Positions 24,466 through 34,331 of a DNA stretch of 64,000 nt are shown here, one piece after another. Position 1 is the first letter of the stretch; each line of letters starts with the position of its first letter. Origin of the DNA: CADCTQ01 sp963844325 (GTDB lineage Bacteria > Bacteroidota > Bacteroidia > Cytophagales > 172606-1). The notes beneath the pieces were generated by a model that was not told where the DNA came from, made no database searches, and saw nothing but the letters and a program-made list of their open reading frames with translations. Both the position numbers and the translations under genes were made by a program. The DNA lies in contig CAWJNV010000001.1 of assembly GCA_963844325.1 (NCBI GenBank), positions 496,001-560,000 of the forward strand, written 5' to 3'.

Positions 24466-26061
24466 ATGCAACAAGAAATCATCGAAATACGCAACCTGAC
24501 CATTCAGGATTACGCCGATCTGAAAATCTCCATGCTGGAAGTCTACAGCCACTGGCCGGGGGCGTACTGGCGGGAACACCAACTCAAGAAGCTGCTGGAT
24601 ATTTTTCCGGAGGGGCAGGTGGGCATCAGTGTGAACGGAAAAATAGTGGGGTGCGCCTTATCCATCATTGTCAAGTACAATCGCTTCGGCGATCAGCATA
24701 CCTACCAGGAAATTACCGACAACTATACGTTTGATACGCATAATGCGCTGGGCGACGTGCTCTACGGCGTTGACCTGTTCATCAGCCCCGACTACCGGGG
24801 CATGCGGCTGGGCCGGCGCCTGTACGATGCCCGGAAAGAACTCTGCGAAAAACTCAACCTGAGGGCCATTGTGTTCGGCGGCCGCATCCCCAATTTCCAT
24901 AAGTACTCGGACGTGCATTCTCCCAAGGAATACATTGCCAAGGTCAAGCACAAGGAAATCCACGATCCTACCCTGTCGTTTCAGCTGGCCAATGATTTCC
25001 ACGTCAAGAAAATCCTGAAAGGCTACATGGCCGGGGATAAGGAATCCGAGGATGTTGCCATCCTGCTCCAGTGGGATAACATTTACTACGCAGACCCTTC
25101 CAAAACCGGGGAAAGCAGGAAGACCGTGCTGCGGCTGGGCCTGGTCCAGTGGCAGATGCGGCTCTACAAATCCATTGACGAGTTATACGAGCAGATCGAA
25201 TACTTCGTGGACGCCGTGTCGGATTACCGGAGTGATTTTGTGCTTTTTCCCGAGCTTTTCAACGCCCCGCTGATGGCCGAATACAATCACCTTTCGGAAG
25301 GGGGCGCCATCCGGAAAATTGCCGAGCAAACCGAAGCCATCCGCCAGAAGTTTTCCACGCTGGCCGTCCATTACAACGTGAACATCATTACGGGCAGTCT
25401 GCCTTCCATCCGGGAAGACGGCCTCTACAACGTGGGGTACTTGTGCCGGCGCAACGGCAGCTACGAACAGTACGAAAAACTGCACATCACCCCCGACGAA
25501 GCCAAAAGCTGGGGCATGAAAGGCGGCACCAAGCTGCAAACGTTTGATACCGATTGCGGCAAGATCGGCATCCTGATCTGTTACGACGTGGAATTTCCCG
25601 AACTGTCCCGCCTGCTGGCCGCGCAAAAAATGGAGGTGTTGTTCGTGCCCTTCCTCACCGATTCGCAAAACGGCTACGCCCGCGTGCGGCACTGCGCCCA
25701 GGCCCGGGCCATCGAAAACGAATGTTACGTAGCCATTGCCGGCAGCGTGGGCAACTTGCCCAAAGTGCACAACATGGACATCCAGTACGCGCAGTCGGCC
25801 GTGTTTACCCCCTGTGATTTTGCCTTTCCGCCCAATGGGATCAAATCGGAAGCGACGCCCAACGCCGAAATGGTTCTGATTGTAGACGTGGATATGGAAC
25901 TGCTCAAAGACCTGCACGCCCACGGCAGCGTACGCAACCTGAAAGACCGGCGAACGGACTTGTACCAGCTTTCCTACCACGGCGAAACCAAATCCAAAAA
26001 GCCGGTAAGCCTCAACTTGCTGACCCATGAGCCGGTTGATAGCACGCCCGTAAGAGAATAA
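24466..26061 (+). CDS. GNAT acetyltransferase fused to a carbon-nitrogen hydrolase
   Basis: 531 residues from the ATG at 24466; the in-frame start at 24367 gives an implausible leader overlapping the previous gene. Residues about 1-190 form a GNAT N-acetyltransferase (SPDYRGMRLGRRLYDARKEL is the acetyl-CoA loop). Residues about 225-505 are nitrilase-superfamily, with catalytic triad Glu263 (FPELF), Lys338 (YEKLH) and Cys372 (ILICYDVEFPE). This GNAT-nitrilase fusion is a known architecture in bacteria; the substrate is unknown, and the two activities may act in sequence on one amide or amine. Cytoplasmic. Confidence 0.92.
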   Translation: MQQEIIEIRNLTIQDYADLKISMLEVYSHWPGAYWREHQLKKLLDIFPEGQVGISVNGKIVGCALSIIVKYNRFGDQHTYQEITDNYTFDTHNALGDVLYGVDLFISPDYRGMRLGRRLYDARKELCEKLNLRAIVFGGRIPNFHKYSDVHSPKEYIAKVKHKEIHDPTLSFQLANDFHVKKILKGYMAGDKESEDVAILLQWDNIYYADPSKTGESRKTVLRLGLVQWQMRLYKSIDELYEQIEYFVDAVSDYRSDFVLFPELFNAPLMAEYNHLSEGGAIRKIAEQTEAIRQKFSTLAVHYNVNIITGSLPSIREDGLYNVGYLCRRNGSYEQYEKLHITPDEAKSWGMKGGTKLQTFDTDCGKIGILICYDVEFPELSRLLAAQKMEVLFVPFLTDSQNGYARVRHCAQARAIENECYVAIAGSVGNLPKVHNMDIQYAQSAVFTPCDFAFPPNGIKSEATPNAEMVLIVDVDMELLKDLHAHGSVRNLKDRRTDLYQLSYHGETKSKKPVSLNLLTHEPVDSTPVRE

Positions 26062-26143
26062 TGCCTGATAAAAGCGGGCGGCGGGTGTACGCTTCTCGGC
26101 AGGTTTTCCGAATTTTACCGGTCAACAGACGGCCCTCCTATCC

Positions 26144-27775
26144 ATGCACGCATCAACAAACAACGGCAGCCGGAAGCTCTTTTGGTGGCAAACCGGCGTG
26201 GTCTACCAGGTGTACCCCCGTTCTTTCCAGGACAGCAACGGCGACGGGGTAGGCGACTTGCCCGGCATCCTCGGGCGGCTCGATTACCTGCAATGGCTAG
26301 GCGTGGATGCCATCTGGATTTCGCCGGTGTATCCTTCGCCGATGGACGACTTTGGCTACGACATCTCCGATTATACCGGCATCCATCCCCTTTTCGGCAA
26401 CATGCAGGACTTTGACCGGCTGCTGGCCGAAACCCACCGGCGCGGCCTGAAGCTGATCCTGGACCTGGTGCCCAACCACACCTCCGACCAGCATCCCTGG
26501 TTCCGCGCGTCGCGTTCTTCCCGCGACAACCCCAGGCGGGACTGGTACCTGTGGCGCGATCCCGGGCCCGACGGCGGTGCGCCCAACAACTGGCTGAGTG
26601 AATTCGGCGGGTCGGCCTGGGCGTGGGACGAGCAAACGGGCCAGTACTATTACCACGCTTACCTGACCCAGCAGCCCGACCTCAACTGGCGCAATCCCGA
26701 GGTGCAGGAGGCCATCTTCGGGGTCATGCGCTTCTGGCTCGACAAGGGCGTGGACGGTTTCCGGGTCGACGTGATGTGGCACATGGTCAAGGACGACCAG
26801 TTCCGCAACAACCCCATCAACCCCGACTACACGCCCACGATGTCGCCTTACCAGCAGGTGATCCCGGCCTACTCGGCCGACCAGCCGGAGGTGCACCAGG
26901 TAGTGGCCGGCATGCGCCGCGTGCTGGACGCGTACCCGGAACGGGTGATGATCGGGGAAATTTACCTGCCGGTTCACCGGCTGGTTGCTTACTACGGCAC
27001 CGGTGGTTCGGGGGCGCACCTGCCTTTCAATTTCGAATTGATTTCCCTGCCCTGGGATGCCCGCCAGGTGGGCCGGGCCATTGACCAGTACGAAGGGGCC
27101 TTGCCGCCGGAGGGCTGGCCCAACTGGGTGCTGGGCAACCACGACCGCACCCGCATTGCTACCCGGGTAGGCCGGGAGCAGGCCCGGGTGGCGGCCCTGC
27201 TGCTGCTGACGTTGCGGGGCACGCCCACGATGTACTACGGCGATGAATTGGGGATGCAGGACGTGCGCATTCCGGCGGAACTGGTGCAGGACCCCTGGGA
27301 AAAGAACGTGCCCGGGCTGGGCTTTGGCCGCGACCCGGTCCGTACGCCCATGCCCTGGGACGGACGTACGCACGGGGGCTTTTCCACGGGTACTCCCTGG
27401 CTCCCGCTTTCGCCGGATTACGGGCAAACCAACGTAGCCGCCCAACAGGAGGACCCCGCCTCCATGCTTTCCCTGTACAAAAGTCTGCTTGCCCTCCGGC
27501 GCCGGGAGCCCGCTTTACACGCCGGCAGTTACACGCCGGTTCACGCGCAAGGCAACCTGCTGGCGTACATCCGCCAGTCGGGCGAGAGCCGCTTGCTGGT
27601 CGTGCTGAACCTGGGACATACACCCGCCCTTTTTGAAGCGCCGGGCGTAAACGCCGCCGGAGCAGTGGTGGCCGCTACCCATCCGGACCGTGACGGGACG
27701 CGCGTGGCGGCAACAATTGCCCTCAACGCGAATGAAGGGGTAGTGGTGCGGCTGGACCCGTCGCAGCTACCGTGA
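26144..27775 (+). CDS. GH13 alpha-glucosidase (oligo-1,6-glucosidase type)
   Basis: 543 residues, the usual length for the alpha-glucosidase/oligo-1,6-glucosidase subfamily. It begins WWQTGVVYQVYPRSFQDSNGDGVGDLPGI, followed by VPNHTSDQHPWF. Catalytic residues: nucleophile Asp209 (FRVDVMW), acid/base Glu272 (IGEIY), Asp334 (GNHDRTR). No signal peptide, so it acts in the cytoplasm on imported malto- or isomalto-oligosaccharides. It lies 82 bp after the GNAT-nitrilase gene. Its last 9 bases overlap the 3' end of the convergent FG-GAP gene. Confidence 0.94.
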   Translation: MHASTNNGSRKLFWWQTGVVYQVYPRSFQDSNGDGVGDLPGILGRLDYLQWLGVDAIWISPVYPSPMDDFGYDISDYTGIHPLFGNMQDFDRLLAETHRRGLKLILDLVPNHTSDQHPWFRASRSSRDNPRRDWYLWRDPGPDGGAPNNWLSEFGGSAWAWDEQTGQYYYHAYLTQQPDLNWRNPEVQEAIFGVMRFWLDKGVDGFRVDVMWHMVKDDQFRNNPINPDYTPTMSPYQQVIPAYSADQPEVHQVVAGMRRVLDAYPERVMIGEIYLPVHRLVAYYGTGGSGAHLPFNFELISLPWDARQVGRAIDQYEGALPPEGWPNWVLGNHDRTRIATRVGREQARVAALLLLTLRGTPTMYYGDELGMQDVRIPAELVQDPWEKNVPGLGFGRDPVRTPMPWDGRTHGGFSTGTPWLPLSPDYGQTNVAAQQEDPASMLSLYKSLLALRRREPALHAGSYTPVHAQGNLLAYIRQSGESRLLVVLNLGHTPALFEAPGVNAAGAVVAATHPDRDGTRVAATIALNANEGVVVRLDPSQLP

Positions 27776-29314
27776 AGCGGAGGAAACCTTGCTGAACACG
27801 CCGTTGTAAGCAGAGCCCATGTAAGCCCCCCACCGCACCGTTTTCCGGATGGGTTGTCCCGTTTGCAACAAGGAGATGCGCAGGGCTTTGGGATTGTCGA
27901 TGTCGTTGGTCTGCCGGAGTACGCCCGTGGAACAGGAAATGACTTCCAGTTTTCCGTCCCCGTCCAGGTCACCCGCCCAGGGCGTGGAAGCCAGGTTCTG
28001 CCCCAGCAGGGTATCCCCGGCCGGGTAGGTTTTCTGGTGGTGGAAATCGAATACCATCAGCTGGGAGTAGGCTACGTTTTCGTAGCTGCCGCTGTACCAG
28101 GTGTTGAGGCTCAGCAAGCCGTCATCCAACCCGTCGCCGTTCATGTCGGCCGACACGGGAGAGGCATACTGGAAGCCGCCCAGGTTGTCCCGGTAGAGCA
28201 CCCGGCCGGTTTTCCCATCGACCAGCAGTTGCACCGAATTGATGATGGTAGGCCAGGTTCCTAAGCCGAAGTTCGAAAAGAAATCCGGGATGGAGTCCTG
28301 GTTGAAGTACCCCACGGCCGGGGAGGAGTACCCTTCGGTGTGCGGCGTCTCCACCTGCCAGCGCAGTGAATCACTCCGGCCGTCAATGGCCAGCGTGCGG
28401 CCGTCCACCGAGTTGACCACGATGTCGGGAACGCCGTCGGTGGTAATGTCGGCCAGCACCGGGGGCGCAATGAACCCTTTTTCGGGGCTGGAAGCCAGCA
28501 GCCGGGCACCGGCAAGGTTGCCGCTCAGTACTTCCGTCAGGCGGGCGCGGTACAGATTTCCGCCAATGGTTTCGCCGCCCGTTCCAAAAATGACCCACCA
28601 CGTTCCGTCTCCTTCAAAGTCCGCCACTACCGGCGACATGTACGTTTCTTTGCCGTCCGGCACGGGTGCTCTGGCCAGTAAACTGCCGTTGCGGCTGCTG
28701 ATGACCAACAGGTTGCCGGTCGGGCGGTCGGGGTCGCGGGGCGGAACCAGGTAGTCACCGCCATTGGAAATGAGCAGGTCTTGCCGGCCATCCCCGTCCT
28801 GGTCGGCAATAAACTGCGGATTGAAGAAGTTGTACCAGCCCGCATCGGCCGGATCGGCCCGTTTCCCCGGTGCGTTCTCCAGCGGGAAGAACTCCCAGAT
28901 GGGCTTGCCGGTTTTCCCGTTGAGGGCCACCAGCTGGGCCGACCGCCCCCCGATAAAAACGTCCGCGATCCCGTCGCCCGTGATGTCTCCAAACAACGCG
29001 GAACCGACCATCTGGTTACGCCCGGCCCGGTGCCAGAGCAGGGTACCGTCGCGTCCGTCCAGGGCGATGACAGCCGTATCACTGGGTTGGTTTTCTCGCC
29101 CGCCCGCTCCCATGACAATGTCCAGGATGCCGTCGCCGGTCAGGTCTGCCACCCGGGGAGAAGAGCCGGTGCCAATGCCGGGCATGTATACGCTCCAGGG
29201 TTTCACGGGGGCGGGCGTACGCAGCAGCCGCCATCCGGCGACCAAAGCCGCCAGGGCGGCCAGGACCAACAGCAGGCGGGCAACCGGCCGCGTTTTGAGG
29301 AAGGGTGTTTTCAA
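27767..29314 (-). CDS. Membrane-anchored FG-GAP/PQQ-like beta-propeller protein
   Basis: 515 residues. An N-terminal hydrophobic helix (LLLVLAALAALVAGW, about 14-28) should anchor it to the membrane with the rest outside the cytoplasm. The body consists of repeated D-x-[TND]-G-D-G-x-x-D motifs (DLTGDGILDI, DITGDGIADV, DQDGDGRQDL, DMNGDGLDD, DLDGDGKLEV), typical of FG-GAP calcium-binding propeller blades, mixed with PQQ-like LDGRDGTLLW strands. No catalytic motif is seen. It is convergent with the GH13 gene (9-bp overlap). Its role is unknown; such proteins often bind polysaccharides or protein partners. Confidence 0.8.
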   Translation of the reverse strand: MKTPFLKTRPVARLLLVLAALAALVAGWRLLRTPAPVKPWSVYMPGIGTGSSPRVADLTGDGILDIVMGAGGRENQPSDTAVIALDGRDGTLLWHRAGRNQMVGSALFGDITGDGIADVFIGGRSAQLVALNGKTGKPIWEFFPLENAPGKRADPADAGWYNFFNPQFIADQDGDGRQDLLISNGGDYLVPPRDPDRPTGNLLVISSRNGSLLARAPVPDGKETYMSPVVADFEGDGTWWVIFGTGGETIGGNLYRARLTEVLSGNLAGARLLASSPEKGFIAPPVLADITTDGVPDIVVNSVDGRTLAIDGRSDSLRWQVETPHTEGYSSPAVGYFNQDSIPDFFSNFGLGTWPTIINSVQLLVDGKTGRVLYRDNLGGFQYASPVSADMNGDGLDDGLLSLNTWYSGSYENVAYSQLMVFDFHHQKTYPAGDTLLGQNLASTPWAGDLDGDGKLEVISCSTGVLRQTNDIDNPKALRISLLQTGQPIRKTVRWGAYMGSAYNGVFSKVSSASR

Positions 29315-29488
29315 GGCAAGTCAATATCGGATCAAAAGTGCGGAAAGATTACGATAAACGGGCAGCTGGGTCCAACAACGGACGAAAGGATTCGTGCACG
29401 ATCCGGCAACTGATTCGTAGTCAATTTTATAGGTTATCCGGCGCAAATATTGAATCTTGCCAATAGGAACCTTTTTATCAACCGGATC

Positions 29489-31903
29489 ATGATCGGAAGC
29501 TACTTCAAAACATCGGCGCGCAACGTAATGCGCAACAAGCTGTTCTCGTCCATCAACATCGTGGGCCTTGCCATCAGTATGTCCGTCGGGTTATTGCTGA
29601 TTGCCTTCGTGCTCGACCTGCGTGCCTACGACCGGTTCCACGCGCACGGGGAGCGGATCTATCGCATCACCAACGTACTGACTTCCAACCGGGAACAGAG
29701 CAAGTTTGCGTCCACCTCCCTCAAGACCGGCAAGCTGATCCGGGAGAAAGTAAGCGGCGTCGAAGAAGTGGCGATTGTGCGCAGCGACTTTTCGCAGGAT
29801 GCAAGGGTTGGCGACAAAGTACTTACCGTCAAGGGCTTATGGGCCGAGCCGTCGCTGCTGAAGGTCTTTACCTTTCCCCTGCTGGAAGGCAATCCCGACC
29901 GGGCGCTGAGTGATCCTTACTCGATTGTGCTCACGGAGACGGCCGCCCGAAAGCTGTTCGGCAACGAACCGGCGCTCGGCAAGGCCATCACGTTCGATAC
30001 GCTTGAGTACCAGGTGACCGGGGTCATGCAGGACGTTCCCTTCTTTTCGCACCTCGACTTCGAAGCGCTGGTATCGCTCTCGACGGCCGGGCAGCTCAAC
30101 CGGAACAACAAGGACTTCGACAACTGGACCAGCATGGGGTCGAATTACGTGTACCTGCTGCTGCCTCCAGCCGCCGACCTGGCGCTGATCGGGTCGCAGC
30201 TCGACGCCATTGCCAGGGAGGAAAACCGCGCCGGCGTAAACCCCACGATCCGGCTCGAACTGCTGCCTTTATTCGAGATCGTGGTCGGGGAGAATCTCCG
30301 GGATATGCGCGGTTCGGTGCGCCGTCACATGCCCCCGGTGGTGCTCTGGATACTCGGCGGGCTTGCCCTCGTGGTGATCCTGTCGGCGTGTTTCAACTAC
30401 ACCAACCTTTCGATTGCCCGGGGCCTGCGCCGCTTCAAGGAGGTAGGGCTTCGCAAAGCGATTGGTGCCGGCAAGGGCCAGATCCGGCAACAGTTTCTCG
30501 CGGAGGCGATCCTGATCTCCCTGGCCGCCCTGCTTCTCTCCTTCTTCCTCTTTCTCGCATTGCGGACGCAGCTGATCAGCCTGGCCCCGGAGATGCAGCG
30601 CACGGTGAAGCTCGAACTCACGCCGGCGATGGTCGCGGCCTTTATCGTCTTTTCGGTCACCGTAGGGGTTATGGCCGGCTTCATGCCGGCGATCTTCTTT
30701 TCGAAAGTAAGCGCCATCCATGCGCTCAAGAATGTGTCGTCGGTAAAAGGTTACCAGCACGTCACCCTCCGCCGTGCGTTGGTGGTGATTCAGTACACGT
30801 TCACCCTGATCTTTATCACAACCACCGCCATCGGCTACGTGCAGTATAAAAACATCCTTGCCTTCGACCTGGGATTCAACACGGCCAACATCCTCAACAT
30901 CAACATGCAGGGCAATAAACCCGATGCGCTGCTCAAGGAACTGGGCGAGGTGCCGGAAGTAACCGCCCTGTCGCGGTCGTTCATCATCACCGGCGTCGGG
31001 AATGCGTGGGGCGGCTACATGAAATACAAAGATTCGCGCGACTCCGCGCTGGTCCTGACCAACCACGTGGACGCAAACTATTTGCCGCTGCACGAACACA
31101 AGCTCATTGCCGGGGGCAATTTTATTGCCCGGCCCACCACCGCCAAAGCCGTCAGCGAAGTGATCGTCAACGAGCAAGTCCTGAAGCGATTAAACATCGC
31201 AGCCAACGACCCCGCCAAAGCAATCGGGGAGGAAATCACCTTCAGCAATGTCCAGGGAAACGGACGCCGGATGACCATTGTCGGCGTGATGCAGGACTTT
31301 CACTACGGCAAGGTCGATAACCTCATCGAGCCGGTAGCATTCATGCACTGGACGCCCGAAGACCGGGCAATCATTAACGTCAAGATCCAAAGCGCTGACC
31401 TGCCGGCGACCAGGGCCAGGATCGAGTCCGTCTGGAAGAAGATCGACCCGGTTCATCCCTTTGAGGCCCAATTCTATGACCAGACCATCGAAGAGGCCTA
31501 CAGCGAATTTTCCTCCATGATCAAAATCATTGGCTTCCTGTCATTCCTCGCCATTTCGATCGCATCGATGGGCTTGTTCGGAATGGTGGTATTCACCACC
31601 GAGACCCGGCTAAAAGAGATCAGCATCCGGAAAGTGATGGGCGCCAGTTCCGGCAACCTGGTATTCTTACTGAGTCGCGGCTTTCTGTTGCTGTTGTCGG
31701 TATCGGCGCTCATTGCCCTGCCGGTCACGTACTTTTTCTTCAAAAACGTGGTGCTCACGCATTTCCCCTACCATACGCCCGTGCAACTTGCCGAGCTGTT
31801 CGTGGGCTTGCTGGCGGTGTTGCTGATCGCAATCCTCATGATCGGGTCGCAGACGATGAAGGCGGCGGGCCGCAATCCGGCGCAGGTCCTCAAGACCGAA
31901 TAG
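29489..31903 (+). CDS. FtsX-type ABC transporter permease (MacB-like)
   Basis: 804 residues from the ATG at 29489 (MIGSYFKTSARNVMRNK, the usual family start); an ATG 39 bp earlier is less likely. There is a first helix near 20-42, a MacB periplasmic core domain, three helices of FtsX domain 1 around 285-400, a second periplasmic domain, and FtsX domain 2 at the C-terminus ending in ...KAAGRNPAQVLKTE. No ATPase gene is adjacent, which is usual for these large permeases in Cytophagales. They couple ATP hydrolysis to periplasmic work such as export of peptides or lipoproteins. Cargo unknown. Confidence 0.9.
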   Translation: MIGSYFKTSARNVMRNKLFSSINIVGLAISMSVGLLLIAFVLDLRAYDRFHAHGERIYRITNVLTSNREQSKFASTSLKTGKLIREKVSGVEEVAIVRSDFSQDARVGDKVLTVKGLWAEPSLLKVFTFPLLEGNPDRALSDPYSIVLTETAARKLFGNEPALGKAITFDTLEYQVTGVMQDVPFFSHLDFEALVSLSTAGQLNRNNKDFDNWTSMGSNYVYLLLPPAADLALIGSQLDAIAREENRAGVNPTIRLELLPLFEIVVGENLRDMRGSVRRHMPPVVLWILGGLALVVILSACFNYTNLSIARGLRRFKEVGLRKAIGAGKGQIRQQFLAEAILISLAALLLSFFLFLALRTQLISLAPEMQRTVKLELTPAMVAAFIVFSVTVGVMAGFMPAIFFSKVSAIHALKNVSSVKGYQHVTLRRALVVIQYTFTLIFITTTAIGYVQYKNILAFDLGFNTANILNINMQGNKPDALLKELGEVPEVTALSRSFIITGVGNAWGGYMKYKDSRDSALVLTNHVDANYLPLHEHKLIAGGNFIARPTTAKAVSEVIVNEQVLKRLNIAANDPAKAIGEEITFSNVQGNGRRMTIVGVMQDFHYGKVDNLIEPVAFMHWTPEDRAIINVKIQSADLPATRARIESVWKKIDPVHPFEAQFYDQTIEEAYSEFSSMIKIIGFLSFLAISIASMGLFGMVVFTTETRLKEISIRKVMGASSGNLVFLLSRGFLLLLSVSALIALPVTYFFFKNVVLTHFPYHTPVQLAELFVGLLAVLLIAILMIGSQTMKAAGRNPAQVLKTE

Positions 31904-32006
31904 GGGTACTGCCCTGCCCGCCCATCCCTTTGTAGTCTTTTAAAGCTGCCGGCGCCCCGGGGGCCGGACCACCGAATGCTCGTTAAATGATTTGATGGCT
32001 GTACTT

Positions 32007-33605
32007 ATGAAACCTTACTGCTTCCTCTGGTTATGCTTATGCGTATGGTCTTTTCCGGCCTGGGCCGAGCCGGGGATATTCAACATCCGCGCGTACGGGG
32101 CAACCGGTCTCAGGCAGGATGACGCCACGGGAGCCATTGCCCGGGCCATTGAGGCCGCCAAAACCGCCGGGGGCGGGGTCGTGCAGGTGCCGCCCGGTGA
32201 ATATACCTGCCTGGCGATTGTGCTCTACGACAACATCACCTTGCAGCTGGATGCGGGCTCGGTACTCTACGCGGACCTGCCCAACCCGGCCTTCAAGGCG
32301 GAGAGTCTTATTTACGCCGAGCATGCCAGGAACATTGCCATCCGGGGAAGGGGAAAAATCGATGGACAGGCCCGGTACCAATGGTCGGCGTACGATTACG
32401 GGGATGTGGAAATCGAAAAAGAAGTAGCCATTGCCCAAAAAGCCGGGGTAGAAATGAAGCGCAGCTACCGGGTGGGCAACAGCGCCTTTACGCTGCTGTT
32501 CAGGGAATGCGAGGGCATCACCATTGAGGAGGTGACCATCGAAAACAGTTCGCTCTGGTGCATGCGCCTGTGGGGATCGAACCAGGTGAAGATTCGGGGC
32601 GTAACCATCCGGTCGGACTTAAAGATGGGCGTCAACTCCGACGGCATTGACCTGGACGGCACCAGCAATGCCCAGATCACGGACTGCAACATCTCCACCG
32701 GCGACGATGCCATCTGCCTCAAATCCGGTACGTGGGACTTCTCGGGCAACGGCAAAACCTATCCCACGGAAAACATCCTGGTGAATAACTGCATCCTCAC
32801 CAGTTCATCCACGGCGCTGATGATCGGTACTGAAACGTTTTCGCCCATCCGCCACGTTATTTTCAGCAATTGCGTGATCCGGCAATCCAACAAAGGGATC
32901 GGCATCAACGTGCAGGATGGTGCCCTGGTCAGCGACATTGTGTATTCCAACCTGACCATTGACCTGCACCGCCGGCACTGGAACTGGTGGGGAAGTGCCG
33001 AGGTATTTTATTTCGTCCTCAAGAAACGCACGCCGGCCTCCCGGGTGGGTGTGATCCAAAACATCACGATTGACAATATCATCGCTTACGCACAGGGCAC
33101 CAGCCGCATGGTTTCCACCGTCGAACAACCGCTGGCAAACATTCGTCTCTCCAACGTCCAGGTGCGGATGGAGCCGGAAGCCACGCCCGACAAGCGTACC
33201 GCCCATGCCATGCTCTTTTCGGGGGTGGATGGACTGGTGGTAAACAACTTGCAGGTGACCTGGAACGATGCGGCGGCCGAAACCGGCTGGCAAAGCGGGC
33301 TGGTGTTCCAAAAAGTACACAACTTTAGGCTTCAGGAAATTACCGCGCGGCAGGGACCGCTTTCCTCGTCGCTGCCCGCGCTCTCGCTTACCGACTGCAC
33401 GAAGGGGGTTATCAGCGGGTGCATGGCCCCGCCCGGTACGGGCACCTTCCTGGCCATCGGCGGCAGCGCTACGGATGCGCTCCTTGTACACACCAATTAC
33501 CTGACCAATGCCCGCACGCCCCTGTTGCTGGACAAAGCTGTCCCCAAAGGGAGCGTGGCCGTGGATAAGCCCTTTCGCGGTGCGTTCCGTAGCCATACCA
33601 AGTGA
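32007..33605 (+). CDS. Secreted GH28-like pectate-fold glycosidase
   Basis: 532 residues from the ATG at 32007; ATGs at 31992 and 31995 add a few residues. Signal peptide to about residue 20 (FPAWAE). A right-handed beta-helix with FNIRAYGATGLRQDDATGAIARAI and the catalytic block NSDGIDLDGTSN...ISTGDDAICLKSG of GH28. The usual S/GHG and RIK motifs are not found at the expected places; the sequence there is SSSTALMIGTE and NKGIGI. It may be an exo-acting or divergent GH28 on pectic substrates rather than a classical polygalacturonase. Fits the plant-polysaccharide theme of the window. Confidence 0.82.
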   Translation: MKPYCFLWLCLCVWSFPAWAEPGIFNIRAYGATGLRQDDATGAIARAIEAAKTAGGGVVQVPPGEYTCLAIVLYDNITLQLDAGSVLYADLPNPAFKAESLIYAEHARNIAIRGRGKIDGQARYQWSAYDYGDVEIEKEVAIAQKAGVEMKRSYRVGNSAFTLLFRECEGITIEEVTIENSSLWCMRLWGSNQVKIRGVTIRSDLKMGVNSDGIDLDGTSNAQITDCNISTGDDAICLKSGTWDFSGNGKTYPTENILVNNCILTSSSTALMIGTETFSPIRHVIFSNCVIRQSNKGIGINVQDGALVSDIVYSNLTIDLHRRHWNWWGSAEVFYFVLKKRTPASRVGVIQNITIDNIIAYAQGTSRMVSTVEQPLANIRLSNVQVRMEPEATPDKRTAHAMLFSGVDGLVVNNLQVTWNDAAAETGWQSGLVFQKVHNFRLQEITARQGPLSSSLPALSLTDCTKGVISGCMAPPGTGTFLAIGGSATDALLVHTNYLTNARTPLLLDKAVPKGSVAVDKPFRGAFRSHTK

Positions 33606-33687
33606 GTACCCCCTCGCTGTCAGTGCCGAAGGAAGGATGTTCCGCAATAGGCATTTACTTCCTTTACAATGCAGTAAGTACGGCTGG

Positions 33688-34326
33688 TTAAAAGTTGCAA
33701 TACGTAGCCAGCAGCCGTTGCTCCTCGCCGCGTTTGCGGGCCCTGGCGGCGAGAAATTTAAGCAAAGGAGCCAGCAGGACGAACAGGCCGGGCAACGAGG
33801 TATCGCCAATTTCACCGATCAAAGCGATGAGCGCCAAACGCTTGGGAAGGCCGTTTTTATCCGTCTGCCCATCCCGGGCCATGCCGTACAAAATCCGGAG
33901 CATGTACTCAAAACCATCGAAGCCGGGAGCGATGACAATGTTGTACCGGATGGTTTCCGGGCCGGGGTTAAAAAAAGAATGAACAACCCCAATCGGAACC
34001 GTGAAGGTTTCACCTGGTTTGAGAATAATGGTTTTACCCCCTGCCTTTACCCCCAGGTTCCCCGCTATCGCCGTGAAGGTTTCGCTGTATTTTTTGTGAA
34101 TATGGGCTACGTTCTTTCCCCCGGGTAAAAGGGTTACTTCACAGGCGCAGTATTTCCCGCCGGTTTCCGCGGAACGTTCCAAAAACGTGGCGGTATCCTT
34201 AAAAATGGGGTTGACAATCGTGCGCCCCGGGTCGTGGCCCGTTCCCCCGCTTGGAGGATCAGCCTCTCCAACGGCCGGATGTTCAGTCACTCGATTTGCT
34301 CTCACAGGTTTGTGGTTTGTGTTCAT
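33688..34326 (-). CDS. Cupin-domain protein with C-terminal membrane helix
   Basis: 212 residues from the ATG at 34326. A single cupin with HIHKKYSETFTAIAG (His ligands and Glu) and the second motif PGETFTVPIGVVHSFFNPG. The C-terminal third is hydrophobic (LALIALIGEIG...LFVLLAPLLKFLAARARKRG), suggesting a membrane-associated tail. Its -7 box lies only 6-13 bp before the ATG, so the mRNA would be leaderless or nearly so, unless a GTG at codon 8 is used. It carries the same promoter module as the LuxR/MarR cluster 10 kb away. Function unknown. Confidence 0.82.
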   Translation of the reverse strand: MNTNHKPVRANRVTEHPAVGEADPPSGGTGHDPGRTIVNPIFKDTATFLERSAETGGKYCACEVTLLPGGKNVAHIHKKYSETFTAIAGNLGVKAGGKTIILKPGETFTVPIGVVHSFFNPGPETIRYNIVIAPGFDGFEYMLRILYGMARDGQTDKNGLPKRLALIALIGEIGDTSLPGLFVLLAPLLKFLAARARKRGEEQRLLATYCNF

Positions 34327-34331
34327 GAGCG

